Shown piece by piece: positions 39,901-51,900 of a stretch of 64,000 nt of DNA. The first letter of the stretch is position 1, and each line of letters starts with the position of its first letter. Origin of the DNA: Amblyornis subalaris (Eukaryota; Chordata; Aves; Passeriformes; Ptilonorhynchidae). A program made the position numbers and the translations under genes. The notes beneath the pieces are model-generated. The model made no database searches, was not told the origin of the DNA, and saw nothing but the letters and a program-made list of their open reading frames with translations. Location of the stretch: the NCBI GenBank assembly GCA_018881555.1, contig JACAXG010000032.1, positions 198,837-262,836 on the forward strand, in the 5' to 3' direction.

Positions 39901-42900
39901 TTGTTAGTCCCCATGCTTATTTTTTTCTTAATGATGTGAAAATATGAAAAACTGTTAACAAATTTTTAGGGAAATGCTACCAGGTAGAAAAATATTGCAG
40001 CTTACTATGATCGCAGGGCTGTTTGCANGCTGTTTTTATGGTGATGTAGAATAGACCTGACAGGTGTAGACTATGTCTGTCTGCTTCATAAAACTGTACT
40101 GATGGGACCAGAGATGTAAAGAATGGTAGAAAATACTGTCCATTGGCTGTGCAATATGCTGGGATAACTTGTCTTAGGTAACTTGTCTTCACTACTGTGA
40201 GGTGATTCACTTCTGTTTATATGTAAAAGGTGCTGTTTATACACGTGCAGATGATTGGTAACAGTTACTTCGAGGAAAGATCATTTGGTCACCTCTTTCT
40301 GTGGGGAGAATAAGGTAAAATCAGCTCCATGGGGGGATCAGTTCTANCAGTTACCTGAGAAACATTCAGTATTTAGCCCTTGAGTGGTTTTTGTAGATTG
40401 AGTAGTTACAACTGACACCACTGATCATGAAATCAAAGGTGGAGGTAAATGGGTTCAGAAATCAAATGGNTGATATTGAAGAAAGCAGAAGGAGCTTTTA
40501 GGGAAGAAAATTGTGCTGTATGTCTTGTGCTATGTGCTGGTTGAATCCACAGGGTTTTTTGTTTATAGAACATGCACAGTGTACATATGATAGCTGTGTC
40601 ATTGCTGTAAGACGTTTTTTTCTCCTCTGTATCTTCCCCCCACTCCTGTCAGAAGCAGCACCAAATAGCAGGTTTATTTTTGTAGTATTATATTTTTAGT
40701 ATTTACATACTGTTTTTTTCAAGCAAAGTAAAATTTCATAAAACATCATTAGTGAAGTTTTTATTAAAAAAATCCCAAACTAGATTGGTAGCACTGCTTG
40801 TTTCAGCCTTCCTCGCTGTCTTTTGTTTAGAAGTCTTGAGTTTTTCATAGAAATAAGTTGATAGGATTCACACTGAAAAAAAAAGTTCTGATGTGTGTAC
40901 CAGAGCTGTACCTCCCTCTTGTGGAAATTGGATCATCTGGTAAGATTTTGAAATGGAAGAGAAGGCTTATGAAACTGTCATCTGTGTTGCTGCTGCTAAC
41001 AGATGTACAGATGTTCTCCATGAGAGCATGTAGAACTTCATTAGCCTGTGTCTTAATGTTGATTGAAGAAACCTTTTCTGGTAATACAGTTTGTGTATAG
41101 TCAGGGTTTTTTTTGAAGGCAATATGGTGAGGAGGCTGAAGTGAGTGTGCCCAAGAAACTTTTGTTTTGTTCTGAGTGTCTCTGAATTGGCNTCACTTTG
41201 CTTTGCTGTAAAGTGCTTTGCTGACCGCATTTCTTGGCAGAAGAATAAATGGATGCTCAAGTATTCTTTTGTATCATAAGGATTAAAAGTCCCTTTCTCG
41301 TAGCTCCTGAGCGAGTGGCCTGGGTGAGTCAAGGCATTTGTTTTTCAGTTTTCTGTCGTGTGTTATGTAAAGCTTTAGGTGCTGGAGCCTGCACAGCACT
41401 TGCCAGTAATCTGTGCTTAAAATGTGTTCCAGGGGACCAGCCTCTGAGTTNGAACCATCCACAACAAAGCTGTATTTTTGCACCAGGATGCCTTTAAAAA
41501 TAACAGTGCTCTTTTCATTGCCTGTGTGTGTAGCTGCCAGGTTCTGCTTGGGCTCTGCTTGCCTGGAGGTGGGCTGCTGTTTAAAAACTGTGCCTGTGTG
41601 TCAGGCNTAGTGACCTACAAAGCCTAAAGGCTAAAAAAAGATAATGCAAACAACTGCTGCTTGGTTAGTCTTTTTCTTTTCCTATTGCTTTCCTTTCTTA
41701 AAAACAGGACAACCTAAATGAAAGATTCTGAAAATGTATCTTAATTATAGTTTTTAAATAGTGCTCATTAGGTAAATAGACTGGATTTCTTTAAGACATT
41801 TTGAAAACTTTTAATAAATTTGAAAAACACAATTCTTAGTCTGCTTGCATTGTTTTACCCCATCACCTCATGCCCAGCTTTTGCTTGTTCTGCTTTAGAC
41901 CNTGTGGGGTATTCCAGATAAACTTTCTATTAAATTTTGAGGTCTTTCAGTGCAAATGGCTTAACAAGAACTCAAGCACATAACTGAGCATTAGAGTCAT
42001 TATGTTCCCTAATTCCTGAACAGGTTTATTTGTGAATGGCAAAGCCAACAAAATTTGACATCCAACATATTTCTAGCCTTAGCACTGCTAAGCACTCTAG
42101 CCTTAGCAGCACAAAATCCCCGTGGACTCAGCTGCCTTGGTTGGCTCTGACTGTCACAGTCCCTGCCCCTGTGCCACAGGCAGAGCCAGGCTGTGCTCTT
42201 CAGCCTCCTGCCAGAAGGAATAGACAGCTTAGTTTTGCTTAGTTTTGCATTACTCTGTGATGTCTCTAAGGACTTTTCTCTGTTCTACGNAACATTACCT
42301 GTAGAAATTTTATCTTTGAAACTTTTCTTTTGATCGAGATTGTGTGAAGCTGCCCAATGGATACGAGGCAGTGGAAACAGGACTGTATAACTGGACAAGA
42401 TGAAGGAAAAGACAGATGGACAGCAAGAACACATAAAAATCTCCATGGAAAGCCAGGCTAAAAGTTTCACCTGTATTTCTTGAACAGTTTTGTGAATATT
42501 TTCTTCTGTTAGATGAACAATGCCTCTATTCTGTCTTACCTTGAGACAGTTGATAGACATTTTGCTGCTTGTCTGGGTTAACTGGTATGGGGCTAATCTC
42601 ATGTTTTAGGATCGTTTTTCTAGTGATTCAAGCAACATAAAATTGTTTTCTTGCTCTTCTTTTTGTCTACTGNTTCTATATCTTTGGTAGGTTTCTTTAT
42701 AAAGAAATCGTGGTCATTCGAACTTTTCCCAAGGCTATGTTTGTAGAGTTTAAGTGAAGTATGGATGGAATTGATAGGAATTTCTTTTTGCTCTATTGGT
42801 AATGTGCAAAATATTTTTATACAGGTAGAAGAAGGATGGTGGAGNGGAACACTGAATGGCAAGGCAGGGTTGTTTCCTTCAAACTTCGTGAAAGAATTGG

Positions 42901-45900
42901 AATCAACGGATGATGGAGAAACACAGGATGCTCTGGATGACACAGGTAGTGTTCTGTTTGTTGTAAACTCTTAATAAAGTCATTTTAGATTCCTGTTGTA
43001 ATTTGGAGTATTATGGTTATAGTACAGCAAAAGTTGTAAAGAATTCAGTCTTGCTAAGAATGGTGTTTAATTTCATTCTAGAAAGTGTTGATGCTGAGTA
43101 TGAAGATATCTGTCCTGCTCCTAGTACACTTGTAAAAAAACTGCAGTCAAAGTCTTGATCTTGCAAATATGTGTTCTACATTTTATCACTACAAATTTTG
43201 TCATGTTCAGAGTTGGTATTTTTTAGAATTAGGTATAAAATTACTCTTTTGTTTAGTAGCTTTTTTCAGTCTTATTCTCACAGATGTGAGTTCTCTAAAA
43301 CAGAAAACTTAAGTGTTTAATGAAGTCATCTGAGAGTTAAAACTTGAGTCAAAACAGTGTGGAGAGCCTCAACTTGGGTCAAGGGAAGGAGACCCAGGTT
43401 CTTAGGTCCTGGATTATGTTTTAACCTAGCAATAAAGTGTTTTTAAGGCAGAATTTACATGTAGGTATTCCTTTGTGGCTGTGACTGTACGGCTGGGGCA
43501 GAAGCAGATGGGTTGGGGCTGAACAGTGGCTGAGTGGTGCCAGGCAGGTCTGTGCTTTACAGATAATTACTTTGTTCCCTTGNAAATGCACTTTAGAAAC
43601 ATTTCAGTCTACAAAGATCTGTTTGATGGGGACTTGTGATATGGTATGGCTGGAATAGGAGTGTTTTTTGGGAACATCATAACAGGAGGTAATTGATTCT
43701 TAAAGACAACTGTGTAATGTTCAAGGAAAACAGATTTTTTTCTATTTTTTTTTTTTACCTTGTGGTAATGTGCACCCTCATTTACATGATGTCCAGTATT
43801 GATTGCTTCAAACAAGGGCTTGCTCAGACATAGCGAAGAAGAGTCTGGCTTGGAATTTTTTTTTTTTTTTTTTGGTAAATTGTGGAAATAATTGCAGTGG
43901 CATGAAACAAGAGTTGTTTGACTTGAGCAGTCCCAAATAGCTCAATGGCTGTCTCCTTGGAGGTCAAGTTCCCTGAGTTTGGTCTGGTGCAAAGAATTTA
44001 CAAATGGATGTGTGTGTTGGTCTTAATTCCTGAATACTGAAGTCAGCGAGATGGAATGGTAATTTGAAGTAATTGTATTTCCTGTCAGTACCCAACAAGT
44101 TGGTGTTTTGAGCCCCTCATCCCCCAAGGGTTATATTTTATGCTCAGTACTTTCACAGCCAGGATCTGGAGTATCTGTTTGTTCCCTCCTCACTCCTGGA
44201 AAACAGTAACTGCCTCTTTCACTCAGTCATGCTCTTTCAAACATGGAACCTGGGGACTTTCCCCACCATTGGGATGTTTAGCTATCCTTTGGGATGTCAG
44301 AGGGGGATATAACCAGGTGAAGAGCATCTGGGGAGAGAAAAAGCAAGAAACTGAAGTCAAGAGCAATGTAGCTTCACGGTGCCATCAAAATATCTTAAAT
44401 TTATGATAGAAGGAAGAGGCTTTAGTCTTTATTGCAGTTCCCAAGCTTGCATAGGCTGAAAAGAACTTGACCAAAAGGCTGAAAGATGTAGAGGATATTT
44501 TGACTGTGGTTTATAAAAGCTGTCTGTTTTCACATGACTGTCTCCTGGAATTTTGCATGTAAAAATAGCTTACCTATGAATACTATTTTGTAGGCTTTAA
44601 CAGATTTAACCATAACTTAAAAAATCTCAAAACTCCTAACAGCAAAACTAAGTTACTCTCTGAAATACATTTTTTTGGGGGTGGATAAATGCTGTCCCTT
44701 AAAACTGAAGGATTAAAAGAATTGTAAATAATTGTATTATCCAGCAGCGATTAATTTCCAACAACCATATCTGGTTTGAATGCTTGGAGCGTTTTGAGCA
44801 ATAGGAAGATGTCACTTTGGTGCCTTGAGAGGCATCACTCTACCACTGAAATACAGTGTTTTCCTGTGGCAGTTGAAACATATTTGGATTCATTATGGAC
44901 ATTTATTGATTATCACTTCCTGTGGCTNTAGCTGTTCAAATGAGAAGCTTTTAAATGTTGCACTAAAACGCCGTTTTCAGAGTGCGTAAGCAGTGTTCCG
45001 TAAAACTGATGGAGAACACTGACGTTAACAGCCTGTGGAGCCTGAGTGCTAATTGAAATAGCAAGAAATATTAGTCATCTGTTCACTTAGTTGCCAGAGT
45101 AATCAGTGCAAAATTGGTGTAATTTCAGTTGGTCTTATATGAAGTATAAAATGAGAACAAATGTGGGGTATTACAGCTACAGTCGTGTTCCTAGAAAAGC
45201 TGTTTAGGAGCAGAGCGCATAGCTGTGCTGCTTCCATTTTTCCCAGAAAAGCAAATAAATAATTCCAGCTTTTAAAATAGCTTTCCCTTTGTTATTTTAT
45301 TTTCAGAGCCTGTTTTCAATAGTCCTACCTCACCTGTGACCTCTCCAGGAAATGGGAGTGAACCCGCATTGGGACCAGCACAGCCAAAGAAAATCCGAGG
45401 TGTTGGGTTTGGAGATATCTTTAAGGAAGGCTCAGTGAAACTTAAGACAAGATTATCCAGTAATGAATCAGAAGATAAAAAGCAAGATAAGGTTTGTAGT
45501 GGTACATATTGTTATTTTGGGGTTTCCTGTAAAAATAGTTTAGGAGATGTGGAATCTGACCATAATCCTCTCACAGGGCTCTTGCCTATAAAACAAAACA
45601 AAACCCCACAAATTTGTTTTATAGTAAGCTATATTTAACATGGATTCCAAAAAGTCTATTCAAATGTCTTGGTATTTAAAACATTAGAGACTGACAGCCA
45701 AGCTGATATAAAAATTGTCATTTCAGAGTGATGTGGTGGAAGACATAATGACTTCTTGAACACATTTCAAGTGTGAGGTCTCTCATAATTCACCTTGTAA
45801 CAGACTTTTTATATAGCCTGGGACAAGACTGTTAAGTCTTCCTATGCAAGTTAAACTTGTCTTTTAAAACAAGAAATATTTGGGGGTTTCTTTGGGTTTT

Positions 45901-48900
45901 GCCTTGTTTGTTTTTTTCCCCGAGTTTGGCAGATGTTGAGATCGCTGTTCCAGGTGTCAACTGCCATTACCTTCAGTGAGTGCTGCCAAGCTTTTGGCTC
46001 CATAAATTGCTGATTGTGTAAGCCTGAAAAATGCAGTTCTAGAATTTTGTATCTTCATTCGTTTTCTTTCCCCTGTTTTTTATGAGTGGGAAGAGGAACA
46101 CTTTTATTCTCTGTAGTTGGAGTTTTTTTTGATCTGAACTCGAGAGTGCTCTTGCCCCTTGGAAGCACAGCAACGATGCTCCGTCCTTTATCTTGAACTT
46201 TTTATTCCAAGAACTTATATACAAATTTTCAAGTTTTGATAAATTAAATGGAGCTGAGATAGTCCAGTGTTTCAGTTTTGACTCAGGTGATCAGTTCAAG
46301 AAAGCTTTTAAAGCCTTTGCCCATTTCAGTTTTTGTTTGTGGGTTATGGTCATTAATGCTGTTTGCTGAGTGATTCATTTTCCTCTGCTGCCATGATAAT
46401 AATTGTAATGGTGTAGGGCAAAAGGTGAGGTGACTCCCTGGGAGAAGGATAGGGACAGAGGCTTCCTTGAATGTGTTTTCCCTCAACAGCAATGCTCAGA
46501 GGACTGTCATGGTGTGTGTAGTGTTTGTTTCTGGTCTGGTCAGAGCATCAGATGATTTGGAAGAAGAGTTACAAGTGTGTTGCCTTCTGTTCAAAGCTCA
46601 GGGAACGTTACCTCTAAAAGAGGTGTTTAGAAGAGAGCATTCCTGGCAGACTTTACTGCATCCTTTCAATATATAGATGGAGAGAGACTTTTTACTGACG
46701 TCTGTAGTGACAAGACAAGGAGCAATGGCTTTAAACTGAAAGAGGGAAGACTTAGGAAGAAAAGAAGGGAGATAAGGAAGATGTTCCTTATGGTGATGCA
46801 GGTGGGATGCTGTAACAGGTTGCCGCATCACTGGAATTGTCAAAGGCTGGACTGGATGGGGCTTTGAACAGCCTGGTTCAGTGGGAGGTGTCCCTGCTCA
46901 TGGCAGGGAGTTGGACTTGGATGGTCACTGAAGGTCCCTTCCACCCCAAACTGTTCTGTGATTCTGTGAATGAACATGGGTTCTCCTCATTTCTCTCCAG
47001 ACTTTGTCCCGTGATGTGGGAGTCTGTGGGATCACTACATCTTCCTGTGAATGCTGTTTGACTGGGTTTCAGGACCTAGCTTTCAATCTGCTTTCTTGTC
47101 AGAAGACTAAACATTCAAAAGCGTGTTTACTCACTTTCTACCTTGTTACTTGGGAATATAAAGAGCTTATCCAAACTCTGTTCAATTAATATGAAGTCTC
47201 CTCAGACCATTTGAGTTGTTCTGTTCGACTGTGTATAGGCAATAAAATAAACTNGTGCTGTGCATTTTTGGTTGGCCTGTCTGGAAAGGTCTAGTAGACC
47301 ATTTCTCAGCAAGAGAGGAAATGAGGTGAAAAAACAGTTTTGCATAGCTAAGTGGCAAAGAAATAAACAATTTCATTTAGCAGTTAATATTCCACTTACG
47401 GTTGTTGCCAGAGTCATCCCAAAGGTGGACAGAGTTACAGAACAACATGGAGAGGCCAATGGAGATAATTCTCATGAAGGTTTTATGAAAACAGATGGCT
47501 TCCTTGGATTTGTGCTTAACTTACTTTGGAGTTAGATGAAGGAATGCTGGAAGAGCACATGCTTTCTAAAAGAGACAGTCTTTTAAGATAGTAAAGGAAA
47601 AAAAAAGCTGTGTAGAGGAGAGAGGGCTCTTTTCCCTTGGGAAATTCAGAGACTGTTCAGCACGGGAAGGCTGAGCACTGATGGATCTGAAGGGCTCGGG
47701 AGTATCTATGCTGCTGCAGGAGATAGTTCCAGCTTTCCCAGAATCCTGCCTGGGCTCAGGCTATTTATACCCTGTCTGCCTAAACTTCCTCTCTTGCTTC
47801 TAATTGCATCTTATGTTGGAAGTGGGAAATGTAGAGAACTATTTCCATGTTGGAGGTGTTTAATCTCAGAGGTGGNTTATTTTAGTGCTTCCTTCATATA
47901 CCATTCTGGAGAGAGTTAAATTGCATAGGTACTGCAGGAACATCCCAAGTGACCGTGGCTTCCTCTGTGCTATGTCAGAGGTACCAAGCACCAGCCTACA
48001 GGCATTGTCTGGTTTTAAGGAGAGTAAATCCAGTTTCTCTGACAGTAGAAAATCTACAAAGTTGAACTGTAAATGAAAATGAGCAGAGTAACTAAAGGCA
48101 GTGGGATTTTTCACATCAGTAATGCTGCTAGGGCTACTCAGGTAAGTACTGACTGTAAGATCACATTATGCTTGTAGCTCTTTGGGTGTGAAGAAGTGGA
48201 TGCAGCTGAAGCTGTCAGAATCTGCCTGGCAGCTCAGTAAGTTTCGAGGGGGGAANAAAAGCATGGTAACACTTATTTTGGTTAGATGTAAACTCTGAAT
48301 CTTGTGGCAGTGCTTCTGTGTTTTTTTCATTCAGAAGAAATCTCTGGTGGCACTTACCTGTTCTGTACAAATTGCTAAGAGTGAAGGGAAGCTGGGATGG
48401 GTTTTCATGTGCTCTTTCATTTGTCTGAGTGGTTAAAACTGATTGTCTGCTGAATATCCCTGCCTTATTCCAGTGCAAAGTAAGTGTGGTCAGTGAGTTA
48501 CTCTGAGCAGAACTGTTAAATAACTGCTTCTGTTATGTGCTGGAGGAGACAATTTTCAGACTAATGGGAGAGTAACACCTGAAACTGCTGAAATACAAGT
48601 GCTGAAGTGTATCTGACCATGTCCTGAGATTGGCTTCCAGTTAGAAAGCTGTGCTCTGTCTTTAATCAGTAGACAAATTCTAATTGCAGTGTCTGTAATG
48701 AAGTAAATACAGTAAGTTAAGTGCTTAATGGGAAAGCTCATTGAATCTCTTGGAGATGGTGATTTGCATCATCTCAGCTAATGAAGAATTGAGTGTGTCC
48801 TGTAGCCTAATCAAAAACAAAATTCTAAAGAATTTTTGTTAACAAAGTTGTCTTCCCTTCATACAGCCATTACCTAACCATCCCTGTGGAACAAAGTTAA

Positions 48901-51900
48901 TTCATTTTCCCAGTATAACAAAAACTGAAAACTCACCAGAAGTNACAAAATCAGAAGCTGAAAGTAAACCAAAAGGTAAGGCTGATGGACATTTACATCT
49001 ATTACTTGGTGTAGTCCTTTCTTTAGAACTATTTGGTTGTCAATTTTTTTTCTGTTAAAATCTAAAACTTTTGTGTATANTGGAGTTACGTGTAATGTTC
49101 TGTACCTTTGAAGTGCAAAAAGGTTAATAGAACTTTTGCTTACATTTCTGTAGAAAAAGAATCAAAAACATTTGTGGGGTTGTCTCCCAGAACAAAATAA
49201 GGNTGGGTATGAATTTTTTTTTGCAACATTCCCTTTGCATTAATTTTCTGTTGATGTGTTCAAAGTGATTTACTCTGCCTGGCTTTGTTCTGATGGGATG
49301 CTGGAGACCTATTTCCATGGAATAGTCTCCTAGCATGATTTCTGTCTCTAAGTTACAGAAGTTCTTTTCTAGGCTCAGGATTTTCTGTGGAGGTGGCAGC
49401 GTGCTGTTGTAACTGTGTGTGAGGTTTCTTACATTAGAAAGTTGGTGTTTGTTGTGTTGAGGTTTGTTCCCTCGATAATTCAGTTCCATTGTGGTTCTGT
49501 TTATAACTTTTTTTCTTATTCTTCATTATCTCTTAAGAATTTATGGTTTCACTTAGCTACCAAATTGCAGTTTCATCTAGGGAGATATTTTTAAGCCAAN
49601 CCAAAACATCTTGTGGGAGTGCTGACTCCATATAAAAAATTAACTTCGATTATGTCATGTATAGACAGCTCATTTCTCTGGTTCCAGAACAGACGTTTTT
49701 CCAACTCTTGTATTGTAATTTCAAGTATATTTTTGTTTTATGTGGAAATACCTTATTTTGGTGTGTTGTTTTCTGTGGTATGCATAATTTGCAGAAATAA
49801 GAAAACTGCAACGTGTTGCTTTTAAACCATTCCAGTGCTACTGATCTAAGAATCAGCAGGACAATGCACAGCCCTGAGTTGTAAAATTTGACTTGTCTAA
49901 AACTTTGCGTAAAAATTACCTCACTCTGCCTAAAAGAAATCCGAGCATTCAGTGCTGAACATGCAGAACATTCAGTATTTAGCTCTTTTCATAGTTTCAG
50001 GTGCATCTCATGCTAAAAGTACGTGAGTTGGACTAATGTGGTAGGTGTGCTGAATCTGTTTCCTAGAGAAACAAATACATCAGAGAGGAACTTAAATATG
50101 ACAATAGTAGAAGCTGTAGGAGAACATCAGGAAGTAATGCCTATAGACACTGTGTAGGAACGTCTTGTAACGTTAGGAGGAAAGCTTGCTTTTCTTCCCT
50201 AGTGTTTTTATTTAANTATAGACCATATTATAGTTTATGTGTCTCATCCTCAGTTTTGAGAGACCAAGTTTAAAATAAACTGCGTTCGTCTATTAGCAGA
50301 TTAACACAGATCTCTGAAATGTTTAGACTAGAGTGGCTTATTTTGCAGTGGGGCTCTGCTGTTTCTGGAAGCTTGTTTTGGCCTCTGGTGCAAGTATGTC
50401 AAAATATTTTCTTTAAAAAGTAAAATAATCACAGTTTGACCCCTCTTTCCCCTCATTATGTTAGGATACAATATCTGTGATTCCTGCTACTCTATTGTTA
50501 GTCTTGAGTCTTCAGAAAAGACTTGATTTTAAACTATATTTTCTNAAAAGTATTTACTGAAGTTTAAAGGCTGTAAAGTTAAACTGGAGTCTTTCTTAAT
50601 CTTAACTAGTGGCAGAATACCAGGCTCANGAAATAACATGCTAAAGTGGCAAGTAGTGCACACTCCTCTCATTTGTAGCTGGGTTTCCTGGTGGTGCTGG
50701 CACTGGGGCTTACATGGGAACCTGAGCAGGGTGCAGGGCTCTGCCTCCAGCCTTCCTGGCAGCTGGAGCAGAGTGAAACATCCCTTTTCTGGCACAGCTT
50801 TTTTTCTCGTGTGGGGCTTGGTGTATGTGAGGAAGGGAGAAGTGCTTGGAGGAGGAGGGAAGATAAAGGATTGTACTGGCCAACTCTGCAGTCAATAAGG
50901 AAATGCATCTATTTTTACAGAATCAGGATGTAGTGAAATGTATTACACTTATTCGTTACTGCTGAACAAAATCCTCCAATTTGATAGATATTTGTAGTGT
51001 ACCTGTTGAATTTTTTTTTGAGTCAATGTGAATTTTGGGCTTTGGACCTCAATTTAAATATTCATGTCTGTGACATGGTCCTTCTTATGTTTCTGTAATT
51101 CTTTGCAAATCACAATATAGTCAATCTACAGGTGAGCATTTTTGATCGCTAGATAAGACAGCAAAATAATACAAGTTCTTTTACCTAGGATTACTCATGT
51201 GGTTACATATCTATGTACATATATGTATATATCTCTCTATATATCTATCTCTTAACCTTGCCATGCTTTGGCATTTTAACATGTCACTGACTATGGTAGA
51301 TTTTTATTTGAGAATACAATTTATGGATTTTTAAACTAAAGATGTGTATCTTGATTAAACAAAATACAACAGCAGCAAGAAGATTTGACTGCAACTCACT
51401 CATTCTCCTACCACCCAGTAAAAGGTCATCATGAAGAATTGCAGATGATTCTGTGACTTGATGTTGTGCTGCCCTAACTGGGGGTGATGCAGCTGCTCAT
51501 TGTGTTGTCAGTGCCCAACACCTGATAGGTTATGGCAGCACATGGGAGTTCTTTTTGTTTGTTTCCTCTTTCTTAGTGTGTCAGATACAGAAATCCAAAT
51601 TTTTATCTGCTAAATTATTTTCAGTGTTCTGGTGTTAAAAATTCTGTATTTAGGTATTTTGGCCTTTCTTGTTGTTTTGTTTTGTGTGGGACAGGAAAAC
51701 AAATCCTCCTGCTCTTTCACCTGAATTTTTATCACAGTTTCAGATGGATTAGTTTTGAACTGTACCAAATGGAAAGAAAAGAGTTGTTCTTTCTGTGTTT
51801 GCAGAATGGTTGTGACTGTCTGAGCTGATTGCTCAGGTGAGCTCTAGTTTCAGGTGCTTAGCCAAGGAATGCCTTTGCTTCAGAGGCTTGGTTTCACTGC

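Larger units (their letters stand above)
42946..45306 (+). other. CD2AP: CD2AP intron 5 (2.4 kb)
   Basis: GTAGTG donor and TTATTTTCAG acceptor. The first 500 bases contain AATAAA hexamers at 42973 and 43431 and a frame-compatible candidate alternative exon at 43082-43158, listed separately. T-runs occur at 43741-43757 and 43856-43873. The rest is unrecognised. Confidence 0.85.

Noticed and set aside
43940..43995. tRNA-like segment (TAGCTCAATGG ... CAAGTTCCCTGAG) near a poly(T) run
   Set aside because: A-box-like word only; no B-box match, no cloverleaf and no SINE tail recognised.
48914..48975. Alternative acceptor TTTTCCCAG for exon 7
   Set aside because: Using it after exon 6 gives a stop within five codons; the acceptor at 48866 keeps the frame.
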